NCBI GenBank assembly: GCA_023266575.1
Contig: JAHFPV010000001.1
Span: 1-64,000, forward strand
Length of the DNA: 64,000 nucleotides
Direction: 5' to 3'
Origin: Sphingobium sp.
GTDB taxonomy: Bacteria > Pseudomonadota > Alphaproteobacteria > Sphingomonadales > Sphingomonadaceae
Shown here: positions 19,240 to 27,004 of the stretch, in pieces
Layout: every line of letters begins with the position of its first letter
Numbering within the stretch: position 1 is the stretch's first letter
Notes under the pieces: generated by a model
Seen by the model: only the letters and a program-made list of their open reading frames with translations
The model's database searches: none
What the model was told of the DNA's origin: nothing
Position numbers and translations under genes: made by a program

Positions 19240-19962
19240 ATGGGCGATTATGCACGGGGCCGGCTGGATTTTGACGATGAGGACCGGCTGCCCTGGCTGG
19301 AGCCTGCGGTCGATGACGAGGATGAAAATGGCATCTCGCCGCTGCGTCTGCTGTGCCTGATCCTGCTGGGCCTTGCGCTGATCGGCGTGGTCGTGGCGGG
19401 CATATGGTGGGTGCAGAATCGCAATGGTCCGAGCGCAGCGGGCGAGGGCCAGCTGATCGCCGCGCCTGCGGACAATTACAAGATCGCCGCCAATGAAGCC
19501 GACGCCAAGAAGTTCGATGGCGAGGGCGACGCGAGTTTCGCGGCAAGCGAGGGCGTGCTGCGCGACGGGCGGATCGATGCCAGCCGGGTGCCGGAAGCGC
19601 CGATCACCAAGACCGCGCCCGCGCCGACCGGGACCAAGCCGGTCGTCCCGGCCAAGCCTGCACAGAGCGTGAGCGCGCGCGTCGCTGACGAAACCAGCGA
19701 ACGCGCAGCGGTCGCGCCCAAGGCGGCCAGTGGCGGCGCGCTAATCCAGCTGGGCGCCTATGGCAGCGCGGCGGGGGCCAAGGATGCCTGGACCCGGCTG
19801 TCCAAGCGCTTTGCCTATCTCGCCCCGCTCACCATGGTCGTAGAGCCGGCGGAAGTGGGCGGCAGCACCGTCTATCGCCTGCGGGCTAGCGCGGGCGGGC
19901 AGGCCAGCCTGATCTGCGGCAAGCTGAAAGTCGCTGGCGAAAGCTGCATGGTGGTCAACTGA
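19240..19962 (+). CDS. SPOR-domain membrane protein
   Basis: This 240-aa protein has an acidic cytoplasmic N-terminus (1-33), one transmembrane helix (about 34-57, LRLLCLILLGLALIGVVVAG) and a Pro/Ala-rich linker. A SPOR domain covers about 165-238 (ALIQLGAYGSAAGAKDAW, then VYRLRASAG). SPOR domains bind septal peptidoglycan lacking stem peptides. The position between argS and nagZ is conserved in sphingomonads and Caulobacter relatives and links it to cell-wall turnover or division. Confidence 0.88.
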   Translation: MGDYARGRLDFDDEDRLPWLEPAVDDEDENGISPLRLLCLILLGLALIGVVVAGIWWVQNRNGPSAAGEGQLIAAPADNYKIAANEADAKKFDGEGDASFAASEGVLRDGRIDASRVPEAPITKTAPAPTGTKPVVPAKPAQSVSARVADETSERAAVAPKAASGGALIQLGAYGSAAGAKDAWTRLSKRFAYLAPLTMVVEPAEVGGSTVYRLRASAGGQASLICGKLKVAGESCMVVN

Positions 19963-20001
19963 GCCTTCGACATCGGGCATCCTGCCCGTTACCATTGGCC
20001 T

Positions 20002-21015
20002 ATGAAACCCGTCATCTTCGGCCTGTCCGGCGCAACCCTGACCCCTGACGAGCGCGCGTTTTTCGCCGACTCACAACCTGCCGGATACATTTTGTTCCGG
20101 CGCAATATCGTCGATCGGGCGCAGCTGCGCGCGCTGACCGATGATTTGCGGGCGTTGCATGGCCGCGACGACCTGCTGATCATGATCGATCAGGAGGGTG
20201 GCCGGGTGGCGCGGATGCAGGCACCGGTCTGGCCGACCTTTCCGGCTGGGGCGCTGTTCGACCGGCTCTATGACGTCGCGCCGTCGAGCGCGATCGCGGC
20301 GGCCCGCGCCAATGCCCGTGCGATTGCGCTGACGCTGGCGGAGGTCGGCATCACGGTCGATGCGCTGCCCTTGCTAGATGTGCGGCAGGAGGGCGCGAGC
20401 GACATCATGGGCGACCGCACATTGGGCGCTGAGCCGATGCGGGTCGCGGCGCTGGGGCGGGCGACGCTGGAAGGGCTGGCCGATGGCGGCGTGGTCGGCA
20501 TCGTCAAGCATATGCCGGGCCATGGCCGCGCGCTGGTCGACAGCCATCTGGAACTGCCGGTGGTGCGGGCGGAGCCGCAAGCGCTGGCGAGCGACCTGCA
20601 ACCCTTCGAGCGGTTGCGCGACGCGCCGATGGGGATGACCGCGCATGTCGTTTATACCGCATGGGACGCGGAGCGCCCGGCCAGCCTGTCCCCGACGGTG
20701 ATCGAGGAGATTATCCGCGGGCGAATCGGCTTTGACGGGCTGTTGATGTCGGACGATCTGGACATGAAGGCGTTGCAGGGCAGCATCCCCGATCTGGCGG
20801 CGGGCGTGGTGGCGGCGGGGTGTGACCTGGCGCTCAATTGCTGGGGGCGGATGGAGGATATGGTCGGGATTGCCGACCGGCTGCCGGAGATGACGGACTC
20901 GGGCCGGGTGCGGTTCGACCGGGCGATGACGTCGGTGGTGCGCGGCGGGGATCAGCCGGAACTGGGCGAGTTGTTGGCGACGCGGGACAGTCTGCTGGGG
21001 TTGGTGGCGGCTTGA
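20002..21015 (+). CDS. nagZ: Beta-N-acetylhexosaminidase
   Basis: This 337-aa cytoplasmic glycoside hydrolase family 3 enzyme releases GlcNAc from anhydro-muropeptides in peptidoglycan recycling. The family signature KHMPGHG (catalytic His loop) and the nucleophile Asp in MSDDLDM are present, along with IDQEGGRVARM. It has no signal peptide, which fits a cytoplasmic recycling role. It is 39 bp after the SPOR gene. A compound repeat separates it from scpA. Confidence 0.95.
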   Translation: MKPVIFGLSGATLTPDERAFFADSQPAGYILFRRNIVDRAQLRALTDDLRALHGRDDLLIMIDQEGGRVARMQAPVWPTFPAGALFDRLYDVAPSSAIAAARANARAIALTLAEVGITVDALPLLDVRQEGASDIMGDRTLGAEPMRVAALGRATLEGLADGGVVGIVKHMPGHGRALVDSHLELPVVRAEPQALASDLQPFERLRDAPMGMTAHVVYTAWDAERPASLSPTVIEEIIRGRIGFDGLLMSDDLDMKALQGSIPDLAAGVVAAGCDLALNCWGRMEDMVGIADRLPEMTDSGRVRFDRAMTSVVRGGDQPELGELLATRDSLLGLVAA

Positions 21016-21032
21016 GGGGCGGTCTTGAAAAT

Positions 21033-21235
21033 TCCTCCCCTGCAAGGGGATGGGGGAGGACTATTGCGCATGACGTTCGGTTATCCCTCCAACGTCATGC
21101 TGAATTTATTTCAGCATCCATTTCTCGTTACAAGCAACTGTGTGAGCTGGAAAGATGGATCCTGAAACAAGTTCAGGATGACGGTGAAATAGAGGGCCGT
21201 TTCATATGCCATAGCCCTGGCCCATGGGGGAGGGA
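21033..21235. repeat. Compound nested repeat, family C, copy 1
   Basis: An outer pair (CCTCCCCTGCAAGGGGATGG near 21034; CCATAGCCCTGGCCCATGGG near 21210) encloses an inner pair (AACGTCATGCTGAA...TTTCAGCATCC and GGATCCTGAAAC...GTTCAGGATGAC). The same nested plan recurs at 25735-25925. The right end (GGGGGAGGG) lies directly before the scpA start. Confidence 0.8.
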
Positions 21236-21241
21236 CTAGAC

Positions 21242-22018
21242 GTGGACGACCTGTTCATTGCCCCCGCCATCCCAAGCCCCGACACGCTGACCGTCAGTTT
21301 CGACGCATGGGAGGGACCGCTTGATCTGCTCTTGACGCTGGCGCGGTCGCAGAAGGTGGATTTGCGCGAGATTTCGATCCTGGCGCTGACCGAGCAATAT
21401 CTGCAATTCATCGACGGTGCGCAGCAGATGAAGCTGGAGCTGGCGGCGGATTATCTGGTGATGGCGGCGTGGCTGGCCTATCTCAAATCCGCCTTGCTGT
21501 TGCCGCGTCAGGAACAGGCCGATCCCAGCCCCGAAGAACTGGCGCTGCGGCTGCAATTGCGGCTCCAGCGGCTGCACGCGATGCGTGACGCGGCGGCGCG
21601 GCTGATGGCGCGCGACCGGGTGGGGCGTGACGTGTTCGTGCGGCGCAATCCCGAAGGATTGCGGCTGGTGCGCAAGGCCAAGTGGCAGGCGAGCCTTTAT
21701 GACCTGATCCAGTCCTACGGCCAGATTCGCGCCCGGACCCAGCCTGCCGTCCATGTGATCGCCGTGCGGCCGGTGATGACGCTGGATGAGGCGATCCAGC
21801 GGGTTGGCGCGCTGGTCGGCGCAGCGATCGATTGGACGCGGCTGGAGGCGTTTTTGCCGACCGGGCTGGACAGCGCCAAGGCGAAGTCGGCGTTGGCGAG
21901 CAGTTTCGTCGCGGCGCTGGAACTGGCGCGGCAGGGGCGGCTGGAAATCCAGCAGGACGGGATTTTCCAACCCATCTTCTTGCGCGCCGGGGTGCCGGAT
22001 TTGGAGACAGGGGTATGA
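21242..22018 (+). CDS. scpA: Segregation and condensation protein A
   Basis: ScpA is the kleisin subunit that links SMC and ScpB in the chromosome condensin. The 258-aa protein has the diagnostic FDAWEGPLDLLLTLARSQKVDL near its N-terminus and a winged-helix C-terminus. I prefer the GTG at 21242 (MDDLFIAPAIPSPDTL) because GGGGGAGGG lies before it. The ATG at 21224 would place that site inside the gene and begin in repeat sequence. It overlaps scpB by 4 bases. Confidence 0.92.
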   Translation: MDDLFIAPAIPSPDTLTVSFDAWEGPLDLLLTLARSQKVDLREISILALTEQYLQFIDGAQQMKLELAADYLVMAAWLAYLKSALLLPRQEQADPSPEELALRLQLRLQRLHAMRDAAARLMARDRVGRDVFVRRNPEGLRLVRKAKWQASLYDLIQSYGQIRARTQPAVHVIAVRPVMTLDEAIQRVGALVGAAIDWTRLEAFLPTGLDSAKAKSALASSFVAALELARQGRLEIQQDGIFQPIFLRAGVPDLETGV

Positions 22019-22608
22019 ACGGGGAACCGGACGATTATCTGCGGGCGGTGGAAGCCGCCTTGTTCGTTGCCGAAACGCCGCTGACGCCCGCTGAGTTGCG
22101 GCTGCATGTCGGCGACGCGGGCGATCTGGCGGCGGCGCTCCAGCAACTGACGGACGACTATGCCGGGCGCGGTATCAATCTGGTCGAGCGGGGCGGGCGC
22201 TGGCATTTCCAGACCGCCGCGGACCTGGCCCATATCTTGCGGCGCGAGAAGGATGAGGCGCGCAAATTGTCGCGGGCGGCGATGGAGACGCTGGCGATCA
22301 TCGCCTATCATGAGCCGGTCAGCCGGGCCGAGATAGAGGCGATCCGCGGCGTGCAGGTGGCCAAGGGGACGCTGGACGTATTGATGGAAGCAGGATGGGT
22401 GCGGCCAGCGGGGCGGCGCGAAGTGCCGGGGCGGCCGCTCATCTATGCGACAACCGTAGATTTTCTGTCACATTTCGGGCTTAGCAGCCGCCGTGACCTG
22501 CCCGGTATTGACGATCTGCGCGCGGCCGGGCTGCTTGATCCGGTGGATTTGGCGCTGGAGGGTCTGGGCGGGCAATCCGTTCTGGAAAATGACGATGATG
22601 TGGCCTAG
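22015..22608 (+). CDS. scpB: Segregation and condensation protein B
   Basis: This 197-aa partner of ScpA forms tandem winged-helix domains (about 10-85 and 90-165). LAIIAYHEPVSRAEIEAIRG is the family's signature helix-turn. The start ATG overlaps the scpA stop (ATGA), so translation is coupled. tatA begins 27 bp downstream, which suggests one scpAB-tatABC transcript. Confidence 0.94.
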   Translation: MNGEPDDYLRAVEAALFVAETPLTPAELRLHVGDAGDLAAALQQLTDDYAGRGINLVERGGRWHFQTAADLAHILRREKDEARKLSRAAMETLAIIAYHEPVSRAEIEAIRGVQVAKGTLDVLMEAGWVRPAGRREVPGRPLIYATTVDFLSHFGLSSRRDLPGIDDLRAAGLLDPVDLALEGLGGQSVLENDDDVA

Positions 22609-22635
22609 ATAGGTTGCCTTACAGGAGTATTTGAA

Positions 22636-22875
22636 ATGGGTTCCTTCTCGCTGATGCACTGGGTGATCGTGCTCCTGGTCGTCATGCTGCTGTTCGGTGG
22701 CGGCCGGATTTCCGGCCTGATGGGTGACGTGGCCAAGGGTATCAAGAGCTTCAAGAAGGGCATGGCCGACGATGACGACGTCGCCACCCCGGCCAAGCCC
22801 GCGACCCGGCTGGAGGGCCATCGCGTGCCCGAACAGGATGCGACCACGGCTACCGAAGAAAAGACCAAGGCCTGA
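22636..22875 (+). CDS. tatA: Sec-independent translocase subunit TatA
   Basis: This 79-aa protein has one N-terminal membrane helix ([18 protein letters not shown]), a hinge and an amphipathic helix ([18 protein letters not shown]), then a disordered charged tail. TatA oligomers form the path for folded twin-arginine substrates across the inner membrane. It starts the tatABC group. An AGGAGTATTTGAA sequence precedes the ATG. Confidence 0.95.
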   Translation: MGSFSLMHWVIVLLVVMLLFGGGRISGLMGDVAKGIKSFKKGMADDDDVATPAKPATRLEGHRVPEQDATTATEEKTKA

Positions 22876-22907
22876 CGCTCAGGCGCCGGGTGGTAGGGTA
22901 GCCACGC

Positions 22908-23315
22908 ATGTTTGGTATCGATTCGACCGAATTCCTGCTGATCGTCATCGTTGCGGTGATCGTGATTGGCCCGAAGGATTTGCCGCGCGCACTCTATAAG
23001 GTGGGGCAGATCGTCGGCAAGGCGCAGGGCATGGCGCGCCATTTCCGCACCGGGCTGGACGCCATGGTGCGCGAGGTCGAGCTGGAGGAGCTGGAAAAGA
23101 AGTGGGCCGCGCAGAATAAGCGGATCATGGACGAGCATCCGCCGGAGATTGCCGCGCCTGCGATGGAGGCGCTGCCCTCGCCGGAAGCTGAGGCCGCGCC
23201 CGACGGGCCGCCGCCTTTTGTGGCGCAGTCGGCACCCGTGGCGTCGGCCAATGATGCGCCGCCCTATCTGGCCGGGGAAGCGGCGGCTGACGGCAAGAGC
23301 GGGTCGGCGGCATGA
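22908..23315 (+). CDS. tatB: Sec-independent translocase subunit TatB
   Basis: This 135-aa protein starts with MFGIDSTEFLLIVIVAVIVIG, the typical TatB membrane helix with an early Glu, then the GPKDLPRAL hinge and amphipathic helix. It has a longer Ala/Pro-rich acidic tail than TatA. TatB forms the twin-arginine signal receptor with TatC. It overlaps tatC by 4 bases. Confidence 0.94.
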   Translation: MFGIDSTEFLLIVIVAVIVIGPKDLPRALYKVGQIVGKAQGMARHFRTGLDAMVREVELEELEKKWAAQNKRIMDEHPPEIAAPAMEALPSPEAEAAPDGPPPFVAQSAPVASANDAPPYLAGEAAADGKSGSAA

Positions 23316-24091
23316 TCGGTGATATTGACGAGAGCAAGGCGCCTTTGCTCGACCACCTGATCGAATTGCGCGGACGGTTGTTGAAATGCGTCTATGCGCT
23401 GGTGCTGACTGGCGCGATCTGTTTCTATTTTTCCGCCGAATTGTTCGCGATCCTGGTCCATCCGCTCAAGGAAGCCTTTGGCGATGGCGGCGGCAAGCTG
23501 GTCTATACCAAGCTGTACGAGGCCTTTTTCGTGCAGGTGAAGATCGCCTTTTTCGGGGCTTTCTGCTTGTCCTTCCCGATCATTGCCAACCAGCTATGGG
23601 CGTTCGTCGCGCCGGGCCTTTATGCCAAGGAAAAAAAGGCGCTGCTGCCCTTCATATTGGCGACGCCCTTCCTGTTCGGTCTGGGCGCGAGCCTGGCCTA
23701 TTTCGTGGTGATGCCGACCGCCTTCCACTTCTTTCTGGAGTTTCAGGGCAATAGCAGCGGCCTGCAGGTCGAGGCCTTGCCGAGCGCGGACGCCTATCTG
23801 GGGCTGGTAATGCAGTTCATCCTGGCGTTTGGGATCAGTTTCCTGATGCCGGTGCTGCTGATGCTGCTCAACCGGGCCGGGTTCGTCAGCCGGGCGCAGC
23901 TGATTGGTCTGCGCCGTTACATGATCGTGGCGGCGTTCATCGTCGCGGCGGTGCTGACCCCGCCCGATGTCGTGTCGCAGCTGATGCTCGCGATTCCGCT
24001 GCTGCTGCTCTATGAGATCACGATCGTCGCGATCTGGTTCACCGACCGGCGGCAGGCGAAGATGCAGGAAGCCGAAGAAGCGTCCGCCTGA
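23312..24091 (+). CDS. tatC: Sec-independent translocase subunit TatC
   Basis: This 259-aa protein has six transmembrane helices. Family marks are the N-terminal HLIELRGRLLKC, the first periplasmic-loop region LYAKEKKALLPF (with the F..PGLY..E pattern) and the LTPPDVVSQLMLAIPL stretch in the last helices. TatC recognises twin-arginine signals. A terminator hairpin lies directly after the stop. Confidence 0.96.
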   Translation: MIGDIDESKAPLLDHLIELRGRLLKCVYALVLTGAICFYFSAELFAILVHPLKEAFGDGGGKLVYTKLYEAFFVQVKIAFFGAFCLSFPIIANQLWAFVAPGLYAKEKKALLPFILATPFLFGLGASLAYFVVMPTAFHFFLEFQGNSSGLQVEALPSADAYLGLVMQFILAFGISFLMPVLLMLLNRAGFVSRAQLIGLRRYMIVAAFIVAAVLTPPDVVSQLMLAIPLLLLYEITIVAIWFTDRRQAKMQEAEEASA

Positions 24092-24095
24092 AACA

Positions 24096-24127
24096 AAAAG
24101 CGGCCCGCCTTTTTGAGGGACGGGCCG
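24096..24127 (-). terminator. Terminator of the entericidin-like gene (possibly bidirectional)
   Basis: CGGCCCG (24101-24107) pairs with CGGGCCG (24121-24127) over a 13-base loop. Read on the minus strand it is followed by CTTTTTGTTT. It is 4 bases past the tatC stop and 38 bases past the entericidin stop. The loop itself carries five Ts on the plus strand, so tatC transcripts may end here too. Confidence 0.75.
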
Positions 24128-24164
24128 ATGCTTGGGAGTCGGGTAATCGTAAAGCAGACGGCGA

Positions 24165-24293
24165 TCAGTCCGCCGCCTTCTCCACGGCCTGGCCAGCGCT
24201 CTGCACGTCGCGGCCTGCGCCTTCGACAGTGTTGCAGGCGGCGACCATCAGCGAGCCGGTGAGCAGCAGGGCTGCGAGAATCTTTTTCGTCAT
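24165..24293 (-). CDS. Entericidin A/B-like small lipoprotein
   Basis: This 42-aa lipoprotein has a signal peptide MTKKILAALLLTGSLMVAAC with the lipobox Cys at 20, then NTVEGAGRDVQSAGQAVEKAAD, the entericidin pattern. Such peptides sit in the cell envelope; EcnB in E. coli is stress-induced and membrane-active. The ATG at 24293 follows AAGGAG with 8-base spacing. The longer frame to 24488 is not credible. An EcfG-like promoter about 60 bases upstream suggests general stress control. Confidence 0.88.
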   Translation of the reverse strand: MTKKILAALLLTGSLMVAACNTVEGAGRDVQSAGQAVEKAAD

Positions 24294-24355
24294 CGAAACT
24301 CTCCTTGAGAAACGTGCGACCGCATGGGGTGAGCCATACCAGTGACGGGATACAG

Positions 24356-24380
24356 AACCCGCCGCTAGCCCAAGCGTTCC
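24356..24380 (-). promoter_or_regulatory. EcfG-like promoter of the entericidin-like gene
   Basis: On the minus strand, GGAAC (24380-24376) and GGTT (24359-24356) are 16 bases apart, close to the EcfG consensus GGAAC - 16/17 - (C/G)GTT. The -10 element ends 62 bases before the start codon. The motif is seen; sigma-factor use is inferred. Confidence 0.5.
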
Positions 24381-24421
24381 GACCGCGAAAAATTTAATGA
24401 TGTCAAGAAGAAAAACGCCCC

Positions 24422-24520
24422 AAAAAATCTGAGCCCGGAACGCGTCGGGGGGGGGAGGCGTTCCGGGCTCATATTGTGTGGATAGCAAGAGCGGGGGGCA
24501 AAAGATTTGCTATCCGAAAT
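24422..24520 (-). ncRNA. Candidate small RNA with C-rich loops (GsrN-like)
   Basis: On the minus strand a transcript starting near 24517-24520 would begin with a 9-bp hairpin (GGATAGCAA at 24515-24507 with TTGCTATCC at 24488-24480). Its 18-base loop contains six consecutive Cs. A 9-base linker follows, then a perfect 13-bp hairpin (GAGCCCGGAACGC with GCGTTCCGGGCTC, 24470-24431). Its loop carries nine Cs in a row, and AGATTTTTTG follows, a strong intrinsic terminator. The total is about 95-100 nt. C-rich single-stranded loops are the target-binding parts of alphaproteobacterial trans-acting RNAs such as Caulobacter GsrN. No coding frame explains the structure. The identity is inference from structure and promoter. 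Confidence 0.55.
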
Positions 24521-24524
24521 AGAG

Positions 24525-24550
24525 AACCCACAATATCGCCATCCGGTTCC
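24525..24550 (-). promoter_or_regulatory. EcfG-like promoter of the candidate small RNA
   Basis: On the minus strand, GGAAC (24550-24546) and GGTT (24528-24525) are separated by exactly 17 bases. This puts the expected start point at 24517-24520, immediately before the first hairpin of the candidate RNA. It has the same GGAAC...GGTTC form as the promoter at 24356-24380. Confidence 0.5.
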
Positions 24551-24560
24551 CGTAAACGCC

Positions 24561-24622
24561 CAAAAAAATGCATTTTTAATCCCCCGCGATTCCAGATATT
24601 TGGCTGGTATCGCGGGGGTTAA
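24561..24622 (-). terminator. Terminator of the cell-wall hydrolase gene
   Basis: The stem AATCCCCCGCGAT (24578-24590) pairs with ATCGCGGGGGTT (24609-24620) over an 18-base loop. On the minus strand it is followed by AAAAATGC and a run of seven Ts (24568-24562). It lies about 20 bases past the stop of the minus-strand hydrolase gene. Confidence 0.75.
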
Positions 24623-24640
24623 CCGCAAAAAAGTTGAGGA

Positions 24641-25591
24641 TCAGACGATCGGGCGGCCGCTGTTGCGATATTCCGGGCGGATGGTGGATTCCGGCAGATT
24701 GTCGTCGCGATTGGCGGGGGCCGGGCGCGTGACGGGCGCGGTCCAGCCGGTCGATGGCAGGGTGGGCGCAGCGCTGCCGAACGGGGCGACGAACGCCCCG
24801 ACCGGGGCAACCGGTTTGGCGGGCCAGACGCGGCGCGCCGGGCCGGATATCGTTTCGCGCCCCAGATAGGCGGCGCGGAAGGCGGCGGGGGTGCCGTTGA
24901 AGCCAGGGTTGCGGTAGAAGATATGCGCGCCGATGACGGCGACGGGCTGGAGGCTGGACGACCAGTTGGGGCGCACCGCCAGCGTATGATAATGGGTAGC
25001 GAGGCCTACGGGGGCATAGACGCGGCCCGCCAGCGCATCCTCCGCCACCCGGCGCGCGCGCACCCATTGGGTAGCGGCGGGCAGGCGCGCCATCGCGCCG
25101 TCGCAGCTGAAGGTGAACTGGCATTTATAGTCGGTGCGTTCCGACCCTTCATAGACCACGCCGCACACTGTGTTGGGCCAGAGCTGGCTGCGCACGCGGT
25201 TGAGGACCACTTGCGCCACGGCGCGCTGGCCATCGTCCGGCTCGTTCCCGGCTTCATAATAGATGGCCGATGTCAGGCAGTTGAGCGCGCGATAGCTGTC
25301 GAGGCCGGTGATGCCGCGAAACACGGCAGCGGGCGCGGCTTTCACTTCCTCCAGCCCCATGACATGCTCGCTCTGGACGGTCAGCGCGCCGGGAACTGGA
25401 TCGAAAGCGCCCTCTGCGAAGAAGAAGGCGGAGCCGGGGAAGTTGGCGGCGGCTTCCTCCGCCGGGTCGTCCTGGGCGTGATTGCCGTCGAGCATGTCGA
25501 GCGGGGCGGCGGTGATGAAGCGCGGCGCGACGAGCGCGGCGAGGACAAGCGCGATGATGCCGCTACGTCCTTTCCATCCGATCGCCTGCAT
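24641..25591 (-). CDS. Cell wall hydrolase, SleB family
   Basis: This 316-aa exported protein has a hydrophobic signal region (about 10-29). A SleB/hydrolase_2 domain lies in the middle (about 105-215), including SAIYYEAGNEPDDGQRAVAQ with the catalytic Glu in YYEA, and VLNRV. A Pro-rich C-terminus without a recognised domain follows. SleB enzymes are lytic transglycosylases on peptidoglycan; in non-sporulating alphaproteobacteria they probably remodel the wall. The gene is transcribed toward the candidate small RNA, and its own terminator separates the two. Confidence 0.87.
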   Translation of the reverse strand: MQAIGWKGRSGIIALVLAALVAPRFITAAPLDMLDGNHAQDDPAEEAAANFPGSAFFFAEGAFDPVPGALTVQSEHVMGLEEVKAAPAAVFRGITGLDSYRALNCLTSAIYYEAGNEPDDGQRAVAQVVLNRVRSQLWPNTVCGVVYEGSERTDYKCQFTFSCDGAMARLPAATQWVRARRVAEDALAGRVYAPVGLATHYHTLAVRPNWSSSLQPVAVIGAHIFYRNPGFNGTPAAFRAAYLGRETISGPARRVWPAKPVAPVGAFVAPFGSAAPTLPSTGWTAPVTRPAPANRDDNLPESTIRPEYRNSGRPIV

Positions 25592-25734
25592 ATGAAGCCC
25601 TCATGTGCCGCGACCCGCTGTCGCCCATGCCGCCCATAGACGCATTTCCTTTCCACTTCCTCCCCCGATTCTGCGCTGTGCCGCGATGGGACAGGGAGAG
25701 GGGCCGGGGTTAACGCGGCGGTGAAACAGCAAGA

Positions 25735-25925
25735 TCCTCCCCTGCAAGGCAGGGCTATCGCATATGACGTTTCGTTATCCCTCCAACGTCATGCTGAACT
25801 CGTTTCAGCATCCATCATGCCTCAAAAGCCGCAGTTCGAGACGAGAAATGGATCCTGAAATAAATTCAGGATGACGGTGAAGGAGGGAGCAGTTTCATTG
25901 CGATAGCCCTGCCTTAAGGGCGAGG
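25735..25925. repeat. Compound nested repeat, family C, copy 2
   Basis: The outer arms CTCCCCTGCAAGGCAGGGCT and its inverted partner near 25905-25925 (GCGATAGCCCTGCCTTAAGG) enclose an inner inverted pair (AACGTCATGCTGAA...TTTCAGCATCC; GGATCCTGAAA...TTCAGGATGACGG). The inner pair also occurs at 21033-21235 in the same arrangement. Confidence 0.85.
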
Positions 25926-26008
25926 ATTTGGAGTATGAAACGCGCTCTTTTGAGCGGCCATCATTCCCTTGCTTGGCAAAGGTGCGCGGGGTCCGCTATG
26001 CGTGGGGG

Positions 26009-27004
26009 ATGCTGCTACAACCCCATAGTCTCGCGCTGATCGGCAATACGCCGATGGTGCGCCTTGCCGGTCCCTCCGATGCGACCGGTTGCGATATTTT
26101 CGCCAAGTGCGAATTTGCCAATCCCGGTGCTTCGGTGAAGGACCGTGCGGCTTTGTTCATCGTCAATGATGCCGAAGAAAAGGGGCTGCTCCAGCCCGGC
26201 GGCACCATTGTCGAGGGGACGGCAGGCAATACCGGCATCGGTCTGGCGCTGGTCGCCAATGCGAAGGGGTACAAGACGATCATCGTCATGCCCGAAACCC
26301 AGAGCCGCGAGAAGATGGATACGCTGCGCGCGCTGGGGGCGGAATTGGTGACGGTGCCGGCTGCGGCCTATTCCAACCCTGGCCATTTCGTCCATACCTC
26401 GCGCCGCCTGGCGGAGGAAACGGAGGGGGCGATCTGGGCCAACCAGTTCGACAATATCGCCAATCGCAAGGCGCATATCGTCGGCACCGCCGAGGAAATC
26501 TGGACCCAGATGGAAGGCCGGATCGACGGCTTCACCTGCGCGGCGGGGACCGGGGGGACGATTGCGGGCGTAGGGCTTGGCCTCAAAGCCAAGGATGAGG
26601 CGATCACCATTGCGCTCAGCGATCCGCATGGCGCGGCTTTGTATGCATATTATGCCTGTGGCGAGTTGAAAGCCGAAGGTAGTTCGGTTGCCGAAGGGAT
26701 TGGGCAGGGGCGGATCACAGCCAATCTGGAAGGTGCGCCGATCGACGCGCAATTCCGCATTTCCGACGAGGAAGGGCTGGAATGGGTTCGCCGCCTGCTG
26801 GCCGAGGAAGGGCTGTGCCTGGGCCTCTCATCGGGCATCAATGTTGCGGGCGCGGTCGCGCTCGCGCGGCAATTGGGGCCGGGCAAGCGGATCGTGACGA
26901 TCCTGTGCGACACGGGGTTCCGCTATCTGTCGACGCTGTATAACCGGCAATGGCTGGAATCTAAGGGCTTGACGGTCTTTCCCTGGCTGGCGCAGACTGC
27001 ATGA
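26009..27004 (+). CDS. cysK: Cysteine synthase A
   Basis: This 331-aa PLP enzyme makes L-cysteine from O-acetylserine and sulfide. PLP-binding Lys44 lies in GASVKDRAAL, the substrate loop is GTAGNTGIGLAL, the phosphate loop AAGTGGTIAGVG, and the C-terminal Ser/Gly loop LGLSSGINV. INTPMVRL-like GNTPMVRL opens the fold. I chose the ATG at 26009 (MLLQPHSLALIGNTPMV); the frame back to 25928 runs into repeat sequence. Its stop overlaps the start of the next small membrane protein (ATGA). Confidence 0.88.
   Translation: MLLQPHSLALIGNTPMVRLAGPSDATGCDIFAKCEFANPGASVKDRAALFIVNDAEEKGLLQPGGTIVEGTAGNTGIGLALVANAKGYKTIIVMPETQSREKMDTLRALGAELVTVPAAAYSNPGHFVHTSRRLAEETEGAIWANQFDNIANRKAHIVGTAEEIWTQMEGRIDGFTCAAGTGGTIAGVGLGLKAKDEAITIALSDPHGAALYAYYACGELKAEGSSVAEGIGQGRITANLEGAPIDAQFRISDEEGLEWVRRLLAEEGLCLGLSSGINVAGAVALARQLGPGKRIVTILCDTGFRYLSTLYNRQWLESKGLTVFPWLAQTA

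Noticed and set aside
17354-19546. 730-codon open frame on the minus strand
   Set aside because: Antisense to argS and the start of the SPOR gene; low-complexity composition and no recognisable motif.
24471-24536. Outer stem ATATTGTG / CACAATAT around the first hairpin of the candidate small RNA
   Set aside because: One arm falls upstream of the predicted start point, inside the promoter spacer. It would not be in the transcript and may be chance or a regulator site.
25735-25925. Possible CRISPR array because of repeated short segments
   Set aside because: The repeats are inverted, not direct, and there are no regularly spaced units or cas genes. The structure is a nested palindrome.
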